Origin: Prinia subflava
Lineage: Eukaryota; Chordata; Aves; Passeriformes; Cisticolidae
Direction: 5' to 3'
Length of the DNA stretch: 64,000 nucleotides
Assembly: GCF_021018805.1 (NCBI RefSeq)
Contig: NW_026961089.1
Span: forward strand, 62,001-126,000
Shown: positions 10,901 to 24,384 of the stretch, in pieces
Layout: every line of letters starts with the position of its first letter
How positions within the stretch are numbered: position 1 is the first letter of the stretch
Notes under the pieces: generated by a model
Seen by the model: only the letters and a program-made list of their open reading frames with translations
What the model was told of the DNA's origin: nothing
The model's database searches: none
Made by a program: the position numbers and the translations under genes

Positions 10901-11839
10901 GCCCTGGAAACCAAAAGCAGAGATCACAGTTCACTCTGTAAAGCAAATCTTTATGTTACATTGCTCTTACATGGAACTCTACCAAATTAGGCAATACCAG
11001 CTTTGCTCTTGCTCTATAGACATGGGAAACACTAACTGGTACAGAGTGTAAGCAAAGAAAGCATAAGGCATGAAAGTGTCTGCAGCAGCTTCTCTGGTGG
11101 TTGGCAACACAAGCAACTAACAAGACTTGTGTTTTGATCAACTCCAGAAAGCAAACTATAGAAACCAAAAGCAGAGATCACTGTTCACTCTGTAAAGCAA
11201 ATCTGTATGTTACATAGCTCTATCACAGAAACTTAGTAAATTAGGCAGTAACAGCTTTAGTTCTCCTTCTATGGACATGAAAGACACCAACCGGTGCAGC
11301 GTAAAAGCCAGTAATGGATAAAGCAAGAGAGTGTCTGCAGCAGCTTCTCTGCTGGTTGGCAGCACAAACAACTAACATGACTTGTGTTTTCATCAACTCC
11401 AGAAAGCAAGCCATGGAAACCAAAAGCAGAAACCACTGTTCACTCGGAAAAGCAAAGCTTTATGTTACAGTGCTCTTTCATGGAAACTTAGCAAATTAAG
11501 CAGTAACAGCTTTGGTCTTGCTCTATAGACATGAGAAACATCAACCGGTGGAGTGTCAAAGGAAAGGTTTCTGTTACATGGCTCTTTCATGGAAATCAAG
11601 CAAATTAGGAAGTACCCACCTTTATTCGTGGTCTGGTGACAAGCAAAACACATACATGTGCAAAGTGTAAACCGGTACTGCAAAAGGCAGGAAAGCGCCT
11701 TCAGCAGCTTCTCTATTTCTTGGGAACACAAACAACAGCCAAGACTTGTGTTTTGATCAACTCCAGAAAGCAAACCATAGAAACCAAAAGCAGAGATCAC
11801 TGTTCACTCTGTAAAGCAAATCTTTATGTTACATAGCTC
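7949..11839 (+). repeat. Higher-order repeat copy 3, 14 units, 3891 bp
   Basis: Unit order as in the two preceding copies, with starts 7949, 8203, 8457, 8712, 9076, 9330, 9585, 9949, 10204, 10458, 10713, 10967, 11221 and 11476. It is one base longer because the eighth unit (9949) is a 255-bp A carrying ACCAACAGGTG instead of the 254-bp A'. The second C (9585) has TTGAGAACACAA and ACAGACAAG instead of TTGGGAACACAA and ACAGCCAAG. The first B of the BB pair (10713) reads GCAAGCCCTGG. Confidence 0.92.
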
Positions 11840-14800
11840 TATCACAGAAACTTAGTAAATTAGGCAGTAACAGCTTTAGTTCTCCTTCTATGGACATGAA
11901 AGACACCAAAGGTGCAGCGTAAAAGCCAGAAATGGATAAGGCAAGAGAGGGTCTGCAGCAGCTTCTCTGCTGGTTGGCAGCACAAACAACTAACATGACT
12001 TGTGTTTTCATCAACTCCAGAAAGCAAGCCATGGAAACCAAAAGCAGAGATCACTGTTCACTCTGAAAAGCAAATCTTTATGTTACATAGCTCATACATG
12101 GAACTCTATCAAATTAGGCAATACCAGCTTTGCTCTTGCTCTATAGACATGGGAAACACTAACTGGTACAGAGTGTAAGCAAAGAAAGCATAAGGCATGA
12201 AAGTGTCTGCAGCAGCTTCTCTGCTGGTTGGCAACACAAGCAACTAACAAGACTTGTGTTTTGATCAACTCCAGAAAGCAAACTATAGAAACCAAAAGCA
12301 GAGATCACTGTTCATTCTGTAAAGCAAATCTGTATGTTACATAGCTCTATCACAGAAACTTAGTAAATTAGGCAGTAACAGCTTTAGTTCTCCTTCTATG
12401 GACATGAAAGACACCAACCGGTGCAGCGTAAAAGCCAGTAATGGATAAAGCAAGAGAGGGTCTGCAGCAGCTTCTCTGCTGGTTGGCAGCACAAACAACT
12501 AACATGACTTGTGTTTTCATCAACTCCAGAAAGCAAGCCATGGAAACCAAAAGCAGAAACCACTGTTCACTCGGAAAAGCAAAGCTTTATGTTACAGTGC
12601 TCTTTCATGGAAACTTAGCAAATTAAGCAGTAACAGCTTTGGTCTTGCTCTATAGACATGAGAAACATCAACCGGTGGAGTGTCAAAGGAAAGGTTTCTG
12701 TTACATGGCTCTTTCATGGAAATCAAGCAAATTAGGAAGTACCCACCTTTATTCGTGGTCTGGTGACAAGCAAAACACATACATGTGCAAAGTGTAAACC
12801 GGTACTGCAAAAGGCAGGAAAGCGCCTTCAGCAGCTTCTCTATTTCTTGAGAACACAAACAACAGACAAGACTTGTGTTTTGATCAACTCCAGAAAGCAA
12901 ACCATAGAAACCAAAAGCAGAGATCACAGTTCACTCTGTAAAGCAAATCTTTATGTTACATAGCTCTATCACAGAAACTTAGTAAATTAGGCAGTAACAG
13001 CTTTAGTTCTCCTCCTATGGACATGAAAGACACCAACAGGTGCAGCGTAAAAGCCAGTAATGGATAAGGCAAGAGAGGGTCTGCAGCAGCTTCTCTGCTG
13101 GTTGGCAGCACAAACAACTAACATGACTTGTGTTTTCATCAACTCCAGAAAGCAAGCCATGGAAACCAAAAGCAGAGATCACAGTTCATTCTGTAAAGCA
13201 AATCTTTATGTTACATAGCTCTTACATGGAACTCTATCAAATTAGGCAATACCAGCTTTGGTCTTGCTCTATAGACATGGGAAACACTAACTGGTACAGA
13301 GTGTAAGCAAAGAAAGCATAAGGCATGAAAGTGTCTGCAGCAGCTTCTCTGGTGGTTGGCAACACAAGCAACTAACAAGACTTGTGTTTTGATCAACTCC
13401 AGAAAGCAAACCATAGAAACCAAAAGCAGAGATCACAGTTCACTCTGTAAAGCAAATCTTTATGTTACATAGCTCTATCACAGAAACTTAGTAAATTAGG
13501 CAGTAACAGCTTTAGTTCTCCTCCTATGGACATGAAAGACACCAACCGGTGCAGCGTAAAAGCCAGTAATGGATAAGGCAAGAGAGGGTCTGCAGCAGCT
13601 TCTCTGCTGGTTGGCAGCACAAACAACTAACATGACTTGTGTTTTCATCAACTCCAGAAAGCAAGCCATGGAAACCAAAAGCAGAGATCACTGTTCACTC
13701 TGAAAAGCAAATCTTTATGTTACATAGCTCTTACATGGAACTCTACCAAATTAGGCAATACCAGCTTTGGTCTTGCTCTATAGACATGGGAAACACTAAC
13801 TGGTACAGAGTGTAAGCAAGTAAAGGATAAGGCATGAAAGTGTCTGCAGCAGCTTCTCTGCTGGTTGGCAACACAAGCAACTAACAAGACTTGTGTTTTG
13901 ATCAACTCCAGAAAGCAAGCCCTGGAAACCAAAAGCAGAGATCACAGTTCACTCTGTAAAGCAAATCTTTATGTTACATTGCTCTTACATGGAACTCTAC
14001 CAAATTAGGCAATACCAGCTTTGCTCTTGCTCTATAGACATGGGAAACACTAACTGGTACAGAGTGTAAGCAAAGAAAGCATAAGGCATGAAAGTGTCTG
14101 CAGCAGCTTCTCTGGTGGTTGGCAACACAAGCAACTAACAAGACTTGTGTTTTGATCAACTCCAGAAAGCAAACTATAGAAACCAAAAGCAGAGATCACT
14201 GTTCACTCTGTAAAGCAAATCTGTATGTTACATAGCTCTATCACAGAAACTTAGTAAATTAGGCAGTAACAGCTTTAGTTCTCCTTCTATGGACATGAAA
14301 GACACCAACCGGTGCAGCGTAAAAGCCAGTAATGGATAAAGCAAGAGAGTGTCTGCAGCAGCTTCTCTGCTGGTTGGCAGCACAAACAACTAACATGACT
14401 TGTGTTTTCATCAACTCCAGAAAGCAAGCCATGGAAACCAAAAGCAGAAACCACTGTTCACTCGGAAAAGCAAAGCTTTATGTTACAGTGCTCTTTCATG
14501 GAAACTTAGCAAATTAAGCAGTAACAGCTTTGGTCTTGCTCTATAGACATGAGAAACATCAACCGGTGGAGTGTCAAAGGAAAGGTTTCTGTTACATGGC
14601 TCTTTCATGGAAATCAAGCAAATTAGGAAGTACCCACCTTTATTCGTGGTCTGGTGACAAGCAAAACACATACATGTGCAAAGTGTAAACCGGTACTGCA
14701 AAAGGCAGGAAAGCGCCTTCAGCAGCTTCTCTATTTCTTGGGAACACAAACAACAGCCAAGACTTGTGTTTTGATCAACTCCAGAAAGCAAACCATAGAA

Positions 14801-14857
14801 ACCAAAAGCAGAGATCACTGTTCACTCTGTAAAGCAAATCTTTATGTTACATAGCTC
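11840..14857 (+). repeat. Higher-order repeat variant, 11 units, 3018 bp
   Basis: Order is A' B A C | A B A B B A C, with starts 11840, 12094, 12348, 12603, 12967, 13222, 13476, 13731, 13985, 14239 and 14494. Compared with 7949-11839 it lacks exactly one B A C module (873 bp). The only C before the break carries TTGAGAACACAA and ACAGAC, the signature of the second C in the 3891-bp copy, so the missing segment ends at or inside that C. The A at 12967 has the rare ACCAACAGGTG. Confidence 0.92.
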
Positions 14858-17800
14858 TATCACAGAAACTTAGTAAATTAGGCAGTAACAGCTTTAGTTC
14901 TCCTTCTATGGACATGAAAGACACCAAAGGTGCAGCGTAAAAGCCAGAAATGGATAAGGCAAGAGAGGGTCTGCAGCAGCTTCTCTGCTGGTTGGCAGCA
15001 CAAACAACTAACATGACTTGTGTTTTCATCAACTCCAGAAAGCAAGCCATGGAAACCAAAAGCAGAGATCACTGTTCACTCTGAAAAGCAAATCTTTATG
15101 TTACATAGCTCATACATGGAACTCTATCAAATTAGGCAATACCAGCTTTGCTCTTGCTCTATAGACATGGGAAACACTAACTGGTACAGAGTGTAAGCAA
15201 AGAAAGCATAAGGCATGAAAGTGTCTGCAGCAGCTTCTCTGGTGGTTGGCAACACAAGCAACTAACAAGACTTGTGTTTTGATCAACTCCAGAAAGCAAA
15301 CTATAGAAACCAAAAGCAGAGATCACTGTTCATTCTGTAAAGCAAATCTGTATGTTACATAGCTCTATCACAGAAACTTAGTAAATTAGGCAGTAACAGC
15401 TTTAGTTCTCCTTCTATGGACATGAAAGACACCATCCGGTGCAGCGTAAAAGCCAGTAATGGATAAAGCAAGAGAGGGTCTGCAGCAGCTTCTCTGCTGG
15501 TTGGCAGCACAAACAACTAACATGACTTGTGTTTTCATCAACTCCAGAAAGCAAGCCATGGAAACCAAAAGCAGAAACCACTGTTCACTCGGAAAAGCAA
15601 AGCTTTATGTTACAGTGCTCTTTCATGGAAACTTAGCAAATTAAGCAGTAACAGCTTTGGTCTTGCTCTATAGACATGAGAAACATCAACCGGTGGAGTG
15701 TCAAAGGAAAGGTTTCTGTTACATGGCTCTTTCATGGAAATCAAGCAAATTAGGAAGTACCCACCTTTATTCGTGGTCTGGTGACAAGCAAAACACATAC
15801 ATGTGCAAAGTGTAAACCGGTACTGCAAAAGGCAGGAAAGCGCCTTCAGCAGCTTCTCTATTTCTTGGGAACACAAACAACAGCCAAGACTTGTGTTTTG
15901 ATCAACTCCAGAAAGCAAACCATAGAAACCAAAAGCAGAGATCACTGTTCACTCTGTAAAGCAAATCTTTATGTTACATAGCTCTTACATGGAACTCTAC
16001 CAAATTAGGCAATACCAGCTTTGGTCTTGCTCTATAGACATGGGAAACACTAACTGGTACAGAGTGTAAGCAAAGAAAGCATAAGGCATGAAAGTGTCTG
16101 CAGCAGCTTCTCTGGTGGTTGGCAACACAAGCAACTAACAAGACTTGTGTTTTGATCAACTCCAGAAAGCAAACTATAGAAACCAAAAGCAGAGATCACT
16201 GTTCATTCTGTAAAGCAAATCTGTATGTTACATAGCTCTATCACAGAAACTTAGTAAATTAGGCAGTAACAGCTTTAGTTCTCCTTCTATGGACATGAAA
16301 GACACCAACCGGTGCAGCGTAAAAGCCAGTAATGGATAAAGCAAGAGAGGGTCTGCAGCAGCTTCTCTGCTGGTTGGCAGCACAAACAACTAACATGACT
16401 TGTGTTTTCATCAACTCCAGAAAGCAAGCCATGGAAACCAAAAGCAGAAACCACTGTTCACTCGGAAAAGCAAAGCTTTATGTTACAGTGCTCTTTCATG
16501 GAAACTTAGCAAATTAAGCAGTAACAGCTTTGGTCTTGCTCTATAGACATGAGAAACATCAACCGGTGGAGTGTCAAAGGAAAGGTTTCTGTTACATGGC
16601 TCTTTCATGGAAATCAAGCAAATTAGGAAGTACCCACCTTTATTCGTGGTCTGGTGACAAGCAAAACACATACATGTGCAAAGTGTAAACCGGTACTGCA
16701 AAAGGCAGGAAAGCGCCTTCAGCAGCTTCTCTATTTCTTGAGAACACAAACAACAGACAAGACTTGTGTTTTGATCAACTCCAGAAAGCAAACCATAGAA
16801 ACCAAAAGCAGAGATCACTGTTCACTCTGTAAAGCAAATCTTTATGTTACATAGCTCTATCACAGAAACTTAGTAAATTAGGCAGTAACAGCTTTAGTTC
16901 TCCTTCTATGGACATGAAAGACACCAACCGGTGCAGCGTAAAAGCCAGTAATGGATAAGGCAAGAGAGGGTCTGCAGCAGCTTCTCTGCTGGTTGGCAGC
17001 ACAAACAACTAACATGACTTGTGTTTTCATCAACTCCAGAAAGCAAGCCATGGAAACCAAAAGCAGAGATCACTGTTCACTCTGAAAAGCAAATCTTTAT
17101 GTTACATAGCTCTTACATGGAACTCTACCAAATTAGGCAATACCAGCTTTGGTCTTGCTCTATAGACATGGGAAACAATAACTGGTACAGAGTGTAAGCA
17201 AGTAAAGGATAAGGCATGAAAGTGTCTGCAGCAGCTTCTCTGCTGGTTGGCAACACAAGCAACTAACAAGACTTGTGTTTTGATCAACTCCAGAAAGCAA
17301 GCCCTGGAAACCAAAAGCAGAGATCACAGTTCACTCTGTAAAGCAAATCTTTATGTTACATTGCTCTTACATGGAACTCTACCAAATTAGGCAATACCAG
17401 CTTTGGTCTTGCTCTATAGACATGGGAAACACTAACTGGTACAGAGTGTAAGCAAAGAAAGCATAAGGCATGAAAGTGTCTGCAGCAGCTTCTCTGGTGG
17501 TTGGCAACACAAGCAACTAACAAGACTTGTGTTTTGATCAACTCCAGAAAGCAAACTATAGAAACCAAAAGCAGAGATCACTGTTCACTCTGTAAAGCAA
17601 ATCTGTATGTTACATAGCTCTATCACAGAAACTTAGTAAATTAGGCAGTAACAGCTTTAGTTCTCCTTCTATGGACATGAAAGACACCAACCGGTGCAGC
17701 GTAAAAGCCAGTAATGGATAAAGCAAGAGAGGGTCTGCAGCAGCTTCTCTGCTGGTTGGCAGCACAAACAACTAACATGACTTGTGTTTTCATCAACTCC

Positions 17801-18239
17801 AGAAAGCAAGCCATGGAAACCAAAAGCAGAAACCACTGTTCACTCGGAAAAGCAAAGCTTTATGTTACAGTGCTCTTTCATGGAAACTTAGCAAATTAAG
17901 CAGTAACAGCTTTGGTCTTGCTCTATAGACATGAGAAACATCAACCGGTGGAGTGTCAAAGGAAAGGTTTCTGTTACATGGCTCTTTCATGGAAATCAAG
18001 CAAATTAGGAAGTACCCACCTTTATTCGTGGTCTGGTGACAAGCAAAACACATACATGTGCAAAGTGTAAACCGGTACTGCAAAAGGCAGGAAAGCGCCT
18101 TCAGCAGCTTCTCTATTTCTTGGGAACACAAACAACAGCCAAGACTTGTGTTTTGATCAACTCCAGAAAGCAAACCATAGAAACCAAAAGCAGAGATCAC
18201 TGTTCACTCGGAAAAGCAAATCTTTATGTTACATAGCTC
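14858..18239 (+). repeat. Higher-order repeat variant, 12 units, 3382 bp, copy 1
   Basis: Order is A' B A C | B A C | A B B A C, with starts 14858, 15112, 15366, 15621, 15985, 16239, 16494, 16858, 17113, 17367, 17621 and 17876. Relative to the 3891-bp form, one A B pair (509 bp) is missing from the last module. The A at 15366 has ACACCATCCGG, the B at 17113 has GGAAACAATAACTGG, and the final C has CACTCGGAAAAGCAAATC. These markers recur in the next copy. Confidence 0.92.
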
Positions 18240-21200
18240 TATCACAGAAACTTAGTAAATTAGGCAGTAACAGCTTTAGTTCTCCTTCTATGGACATGAA
18301 AGACACCAAAGGTGCAGCGTAAAAGACAGAAATGGATAAGGCAAGAGAGGGTCTGCAGCAGCTTCTCTGCTGGTTGGCAGCACAAACAACTAACATGACT
18401 TGTGTTTTGATCAACTCCAGAAAGCAAGCCATGGAAACCAAAAGCAGAGATCACTGTTCACTCTGAAAAGCAAATCTTTATGTTACATAGCTCATACATG
18501 GAACTCTATCAAATTAGGCAATACCAGCTTTGCTCTTGCTCTATAGACATGGGAAACACTAACTGGTACAGAGTGTAAGCAAAGAAAGCATAAGGCATGA
18601 AAGTGTCTGCAGCAGCTTCTCTGGTGGTTGGCAACACAAGCAACTAACAAGACTTGTGTTTTGATCAACTCCAGAAAGCAAACTATAGAAACCAAAAGCA
18701 GAGATCACTGTTCATTCTGTAAAGCAAATCTGTATGTTACATAGCTCTATCACAGAAACTTAGTAAATTAGGCAGTAACAGCTTTAGTTCTCCTTCTATG
18801 GACATGAAAGACACCATCCGGTGCAGCGTAAAAGCCAGTAATGGATAAAGCAAGAGAGGGTCTGCAGCAGCTTCTCTGCTGGTTGGCAGCACAAACAACT
18901 AACATGACTTGTGTTTTCATCAACTCCAGAAAGCAAGCCATGGAAACCAAAAGCAGAAACCACTGTTCACTCGGAAAAGCAAAGCTTTATGTTACAGTGC
19001 TCTTTCATGGAAACTTAGCAAATTAAGCAGTAACAGCTTTGGTCTTGCTCTATAGACATGAGAAACATCAACCGGTGGAGTGTCAAAGGAAAGGTTTCTG
19101 TTACATGGCTCTTTCATGGAAATCAAGCAAATTAGGAAGTACCCACCTTTATTCGTGGTCTGGTGACAAGCAAAACACATACATGTGCAAAGTGTAAACC
19201 GGTACTGCAAAAGGCAGGAAAGCGCCTTCAGCAGCTTCTCTATTTCTTGGGAACACAAACAACAGCCAAGACTTGTGTTTTGATCAACTCCAGAAAGCAA
19301 ACCATAGAAACCAAAAGCAGAGATCACTGTTCACTCTGTAAAGCAAATCTTTATGTTACATAGCTCTTACATGGAACTCTACCAAATTAGGCAATACCAG
19401 CTTTGGTCTTGCTCTATAGACATGGGAAACACTAACTGGTACAGAGTGTAAGCAAAGAAAGCATAAGGCATGAAAGTGTCTGCAGCAGCTTCTCTGGTGG
19501 TTGGCAACACAAGCAACTAACAAGACTTGTGTTTTGATCAACTCCAGAAAGCAAACTATAGAAACCAAAAGCAGAGATCACTGTTCATTCTGTAAAGCAA
19601 ATCTGTATGTTACATAGCTCTATCACAGAAACTTAGTAAATTAGGCAGTAACAGCTTTAGTTCTCCTTCTATGGACATGAAAGACACCAACCGGTGCAGC
19701 GTAAAAGCCAGTAATGGATAAAGCAAGAGAGGGTCTGCAGCAGCTTCTCTGCTGGTTGGCAGCACAAACAACTAACATGACTTGTGTTTTCATCAACTCC
19801 AGAAAGCAAGCCATGGAAACCAAAAGCAGAAACCACTGTTCACTCGGAAAAGCAAAGCTTTATGTTACAGTGCTCTTTCATGGAAACTTAGCAAATTAAG
19901 CAGTAACAGCTTTGGTCTTGCTCTATAGACATGAGAAACATCAACCGGTGGAGTGTCAAAGGAAAGGTTTCTGTTACATGGCTCTTTCATGGAAATCAAG
20001 CAAATTAGGAAGTACCCACCTTTATTCGTGGTCTGGTGACAAGCAAAACACATACATGTGCAAAGTGTAAACCGGTACTGCAAAAGGCAGGAAAGCGCCT
20101 TCAGCAGCTTCTCTATTTCTTGAGAACACAAACAACAGACAAGACTTGTGTTTTGATCAACTCCAGAAAGCAAACCATAGAAACCAAAAGCAGAGATCAC
20201 TGTTCACTCTGTAAAGCAAATCTTTATGTTACATAGCTCTATCACAGAAACTTAGTAAATTAGGCAGTAACAGCTTTAGTTCTCCTTCTATGGACATGAA
20301 AGACACCAACCGGTGCAGCGTAAAAGCCAGTAATGGATAAGGCAAGAGAGGGTCTGCAGCAGCTTCTCTGCTGGTTGGCAGCACAAACAACTAACATGAC
20401 TTGTGTTTTCATCAACTCCAGAAAGCAAGCCATGGAAACCAAAAGCAGAGATCACTGTTCACTCTGAAAAGCAAATCTTTATGTTACATAGCTCTTACAT
20501 GGAACTCTACCAAATTAGGCAATACCAGCTTTGGTCTTGCTCTATAGACATGGGAAACAATAACTGGTACAGAGTGTAAGCAAGTAAAGGATAAGGCATG
20601 AAAGTGTCTGCAGCAGCTTCTCTGCTGGTTGGCAACACAAGCAACTAACAAGACTTGTGTTTTGATCAACTCCAGAAAGCAAGCCCTGGAAACCAAAAGC
20701 AGAGATCACAGTTCACTCTGTAAAGCAAATCTTTATGTTACATTGCTCTTACATGGAACTCTACCAAATTAGGCAATACCAGCTTTGGTCTTGCTCTATA
20801 GACATGGGAAACACTAACTGGTACAGAGTGTAAGCAAAGAAAGCATAAGGCATGAAAGTGTCTGCAGCAGCTTCTCTGCTGGTTGGCAACACAAGCAACT
20901 AACAAGACTTGTGTTTTGATCAACTCCAGAAAGCAAACTATAGAAACCAAAAGCAGAGATCACTGTTCACTCTGTAAAGCAAATCTGTATGTTACATAGC
21001 TCTATCACAGAAACTTAGTAAATTAGGCAGTAACAGCTTTAGTTCTCCTTCTATGGACATGAAAGACACCAACCGGTGCAGCGTAAAAGCCAGTAATGGA
21101 TAAAGCAAGAGAGGGTCTGCAGCAGCTTCTCTGCTGGTTGGCAGCACAAACAACTAACATGACTTGTGTTTTCATCAACTCCAGAAAGCAAGCCATGGAA

Positions 21201-21621
21201 ACCAAAAGCAGAAACCACTGTTCACTCGGAAAAGCAAAGCTTTATGTTACAGTGCTCTTTCATGGAAACTTAGCAAATTAAGCAGTAACAGCTTTGGTCT
21301 TGCTCTATAGACATGAGAAACATCAACCGGTGGAGTGTCAAAGGAAAGGTTTCTGTTACATGGCTCTTTCATGGAAATCAAGCAAATTAGGAAGTACCCA
21401 CCTTTATTCGTGGTCTGGTGACAAGCAAAACACATACATGTGCAAAGTGTAAACCGGTACTGCAAAAGGCAGGAAAGCGCCTTCAGCAGCTTCTCTATTT
21501 CTTGGGAACACAAACAACAGCCAAGACTTGTGTTTTGATCAACTCCAGAAAGCAAACCATAGAAACCAAAAGCAGAGATCACTGTTCACTCGGAAAAGCA
21601 AATCTTTATGTTACATAGCTC
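18240..21621 (+). repeat. Higher-order repeat variant, 12 units, 3382 bp, copy 2
   Basis: Same order and length as 14858-18239, with starts 18240, 18494, 18748, 19003, 19367, 19621, 19876, 20240, 20495, 20749, 21003 and 21258. It shares ACACCATCCGG, GGAAACAATAACTGG and the C-terminal CACTCGG marker with copy 1. The A' at 18240 differs in having TTTTGATCAACTCC (a BclI site normally found in B and C) and AAGACAGAAATGG. Confidence 0.92.
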
Positions 21622-24384
21622 TATCACAGAAACTTAGTAAATTAGGCAGTAACAGCTTTAGTTCTCCTTCTATGGACATGAAAGACACCAAAGGTGCAGC
21701 GTAAAAGACAGAAATGGATAAGGCAAGAGAGGGTCTGCAGCAGCTTCTCTGCTGGTTGGCAGCACAAACAACTAACATGACTTGTGTTTTCATCAACTCC
21801 AGAAAGCAAGCCATGGAAACCAAAAGCAGAGATCACTGTTCACTCTGAAAAGCAAATCTTTATGTTACATAGCTCATACATGGAACTCTATCAAATTAGG
21901 CAATACCAGCTTTGCTCTTGCTCTATAGACATGGGAAACACTAACTGGTACAGAGTGTAAGCAAAGAAAGCATAAGGCATGAAAGTGTCTGCAGCAGCTT
22001 CTCTGGTGGTTGGCAACACAAGCAACTAACAAGACTTGTGTTTTGATCAACTCCAGAAAGCAAACTATAGAAACCAAAAGCAGAGATCACTGTTCATTCT
22101 GTAAAGCAAATCTGTATGTTACATAGCTCTATCACAGAAACTTAGTAAATTAGGCAGTAACAGCTTTAGTTCTCCTTCTATGGACATGAAAGACACCAAC
22201 CGGTGCAGCGTAAAAGCCAGTAATGGATAAAGCAAGAGAGGGTCTGCAGCAGCTTCTCTGCTGGTTGGCAGCACAAACAACTAACATGACTTGTGTTTTC
22301 ATCAACTCCAGAAAGCAAGCCATGGAAACCAAAAGCAGAAACCACTGTTCACTCGGAAAAGCAAAGCTTTATGTTACAGTGCCCTTTCATGGAAACTTAG
22401 CAAATTAAGCAGTAACAGCTTTGGTCTTGCTCTATAGACATGAGAAACATCAACCGGTGGAGTGTCAAAGGAAAGGTTTCTGTTACATGGCTCTTTCATG
22501 GAAATCAAGCAAATTAGGAAGTACCCACCTTTATTCGTGGTCTGGTGACAAGCAAAACACATACATGTGCAATATGTAAACCGGTACTGCAAAAGGCAGG
22601 AAAGCGCCTTCACCAGCTTCTCTATTTCTTGGGAACACAAACAACAGCCAAGACTTGTGTTTTGATCAACTCCAGAAAGCAAACCATAGAAACCAAAAGC
22701 AGAGATCACTGTTCACTCTGTAAAGCAAATCTTTATGTTACATAGCTCTTACATGGAACTCTACCAAATTAGGCAATACCAGCTTTGGTCTTGCTCTATA
22801 GACATGGGAAACACTAACTGGTACAGAGTGTAAGCAAGTAAAGCATAAGGCATGAAAGTGTCTGCAGCAGCTTCTCTGCTGGTTGGCAACACAAGCAACT
22901 AACAAGACTTGTGTTTTGATCAACTCCAGAAAGCAAACCATAGAAACCAAAAGCAGAGATCACTGTTCACTCTGTAAAGCAAATCTTTATGTTACATAGC
23001 TCTATCACAGAAACTTAGTAAATTAGGCAGTAACAGCTTTAGTTCTCCTCCTATGGACATGAAAGACACCAACCGGTGCAGCGTAAAAGCCAGTAATGGA
23101 TAAGGCAAGAGAGGGTCTGCAGCAGCTTCTCTGCTGGTTGGCAGCACAAACAACTAACATGACTTGTGTTTTCATCAACTCCAGAAAGCAAGCCATGGAA
23201 ACCAAAAGCAGAGATCACTGTTCACTCTGAAAAGCAAATCTTTATGTTACATAGCTCTTACATGGAACTCTACCAAATTAGGCAATACCAGCTTTGGTCT
23301 TGCTCTATAGACATGGGAAACACTAACTGGTACAGAGTGTAAGCAAGTAAAGGATAAGGCATGAAAGTGTCTGCAGCAGCTTCTCTGCTGGTTGGCAACA
23401 CAAGCAACTAACAAGACTTGTGTTTTGATCAACTCCAGAAAGCAAGCCCTGGAAACCAAAAGCAGAGATCACAGTTCACTCTGTAAAGCAAATCTTTAAG
23501 TTACATTGCTCTTACATGGAACTCTACCAAATTAGGCAATACCAGCTTTGGTCTTGCTCTATAGACATGGGAAACACTAACTGGTACAGAGTGTAAGCAA
23601 GTAAAGCATAAGGCATGAAAGTGTCTGCAGCAGCTTCTCTGGTGGTTGGCAACACAAGCAACTAACAAGACTTGTGTTTTGATCAACTCCAGAAAGCAAA
23701 CTATAGAAACCAAAAGCAGAGATCACAGTTCACTCTGTAAAGCAAATCTTTATGTTACATAGCTCTATCACAGAAACTTAGTAAATTAGGCAGTAACAGC
23801 TTTAGTTCTCCTTCTATGGACATGAAAGACACCAACCGGTGCAGCGTAAAAGCCAGTAATGGATAAAGCAAGAGAGTGTCTGCAGCAGCTTCTCTGCTGG
23901 TTGGCAGCACAAACAACTAACATGACTTGTGTTTTCATCAACTCCAGAAAGCAAGCCATGGAAACCAAAAGCAGAAACCACTGTTCACTCGGAAAAGCAA
24001 AGCTTTATGTTACAGTGCTCTTTCATGGAAACTTTGCAAATTAGGCAGTAACAGCTTTGGTCTTGCTCTATAGACATGAGAAACATCAACCGGTGGAGTG
24101 TCAAAGGAAAGGTTTCTGTTACATGGCTCTTTCATGGAAATCAAGCAAATTAGGAAGTACCCACCTTTATTCGTGGTCTGGTGACAAGCAAAACACATAC
24201 ATGTGCAAAGTGTAAACCGGTACTGCAAAAGGCAGGAAAGCGCCTTCAGCAGCTTCTCTATTTCTTGAGAACACAAACAACAGACAAGACTTGTGTTTTG
24301 ATCAACTCCAGAAAGCAAACCATAGAAACCAAAAGCAGAGATCACTGTTCACTCTGTAAAGCAAATCTTTATGTTACATAGCTC
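21622..24384 (+). repeat. Higher-order repeat variant, 10 units, 2763 bp
   Basis: Order is A' B A C | B A B B A C, with starts 21622, 21876, 22130, 22385, 22749, 23003, 23258, 23512, 23766 and 24021. This is the first example of the 2763-bp form that dominates the next 30 kb. The first C (22385) has private changes: GTGCAATATGTAAACC instead of GTGCAAAGTGTAAACC, and CACCAGCTTC instead of CAGCAGCTTC. The B at 23258 ends TTTAAGTTACATTGCTC, a lineage marker of the central zone. Confidence 0.92.
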
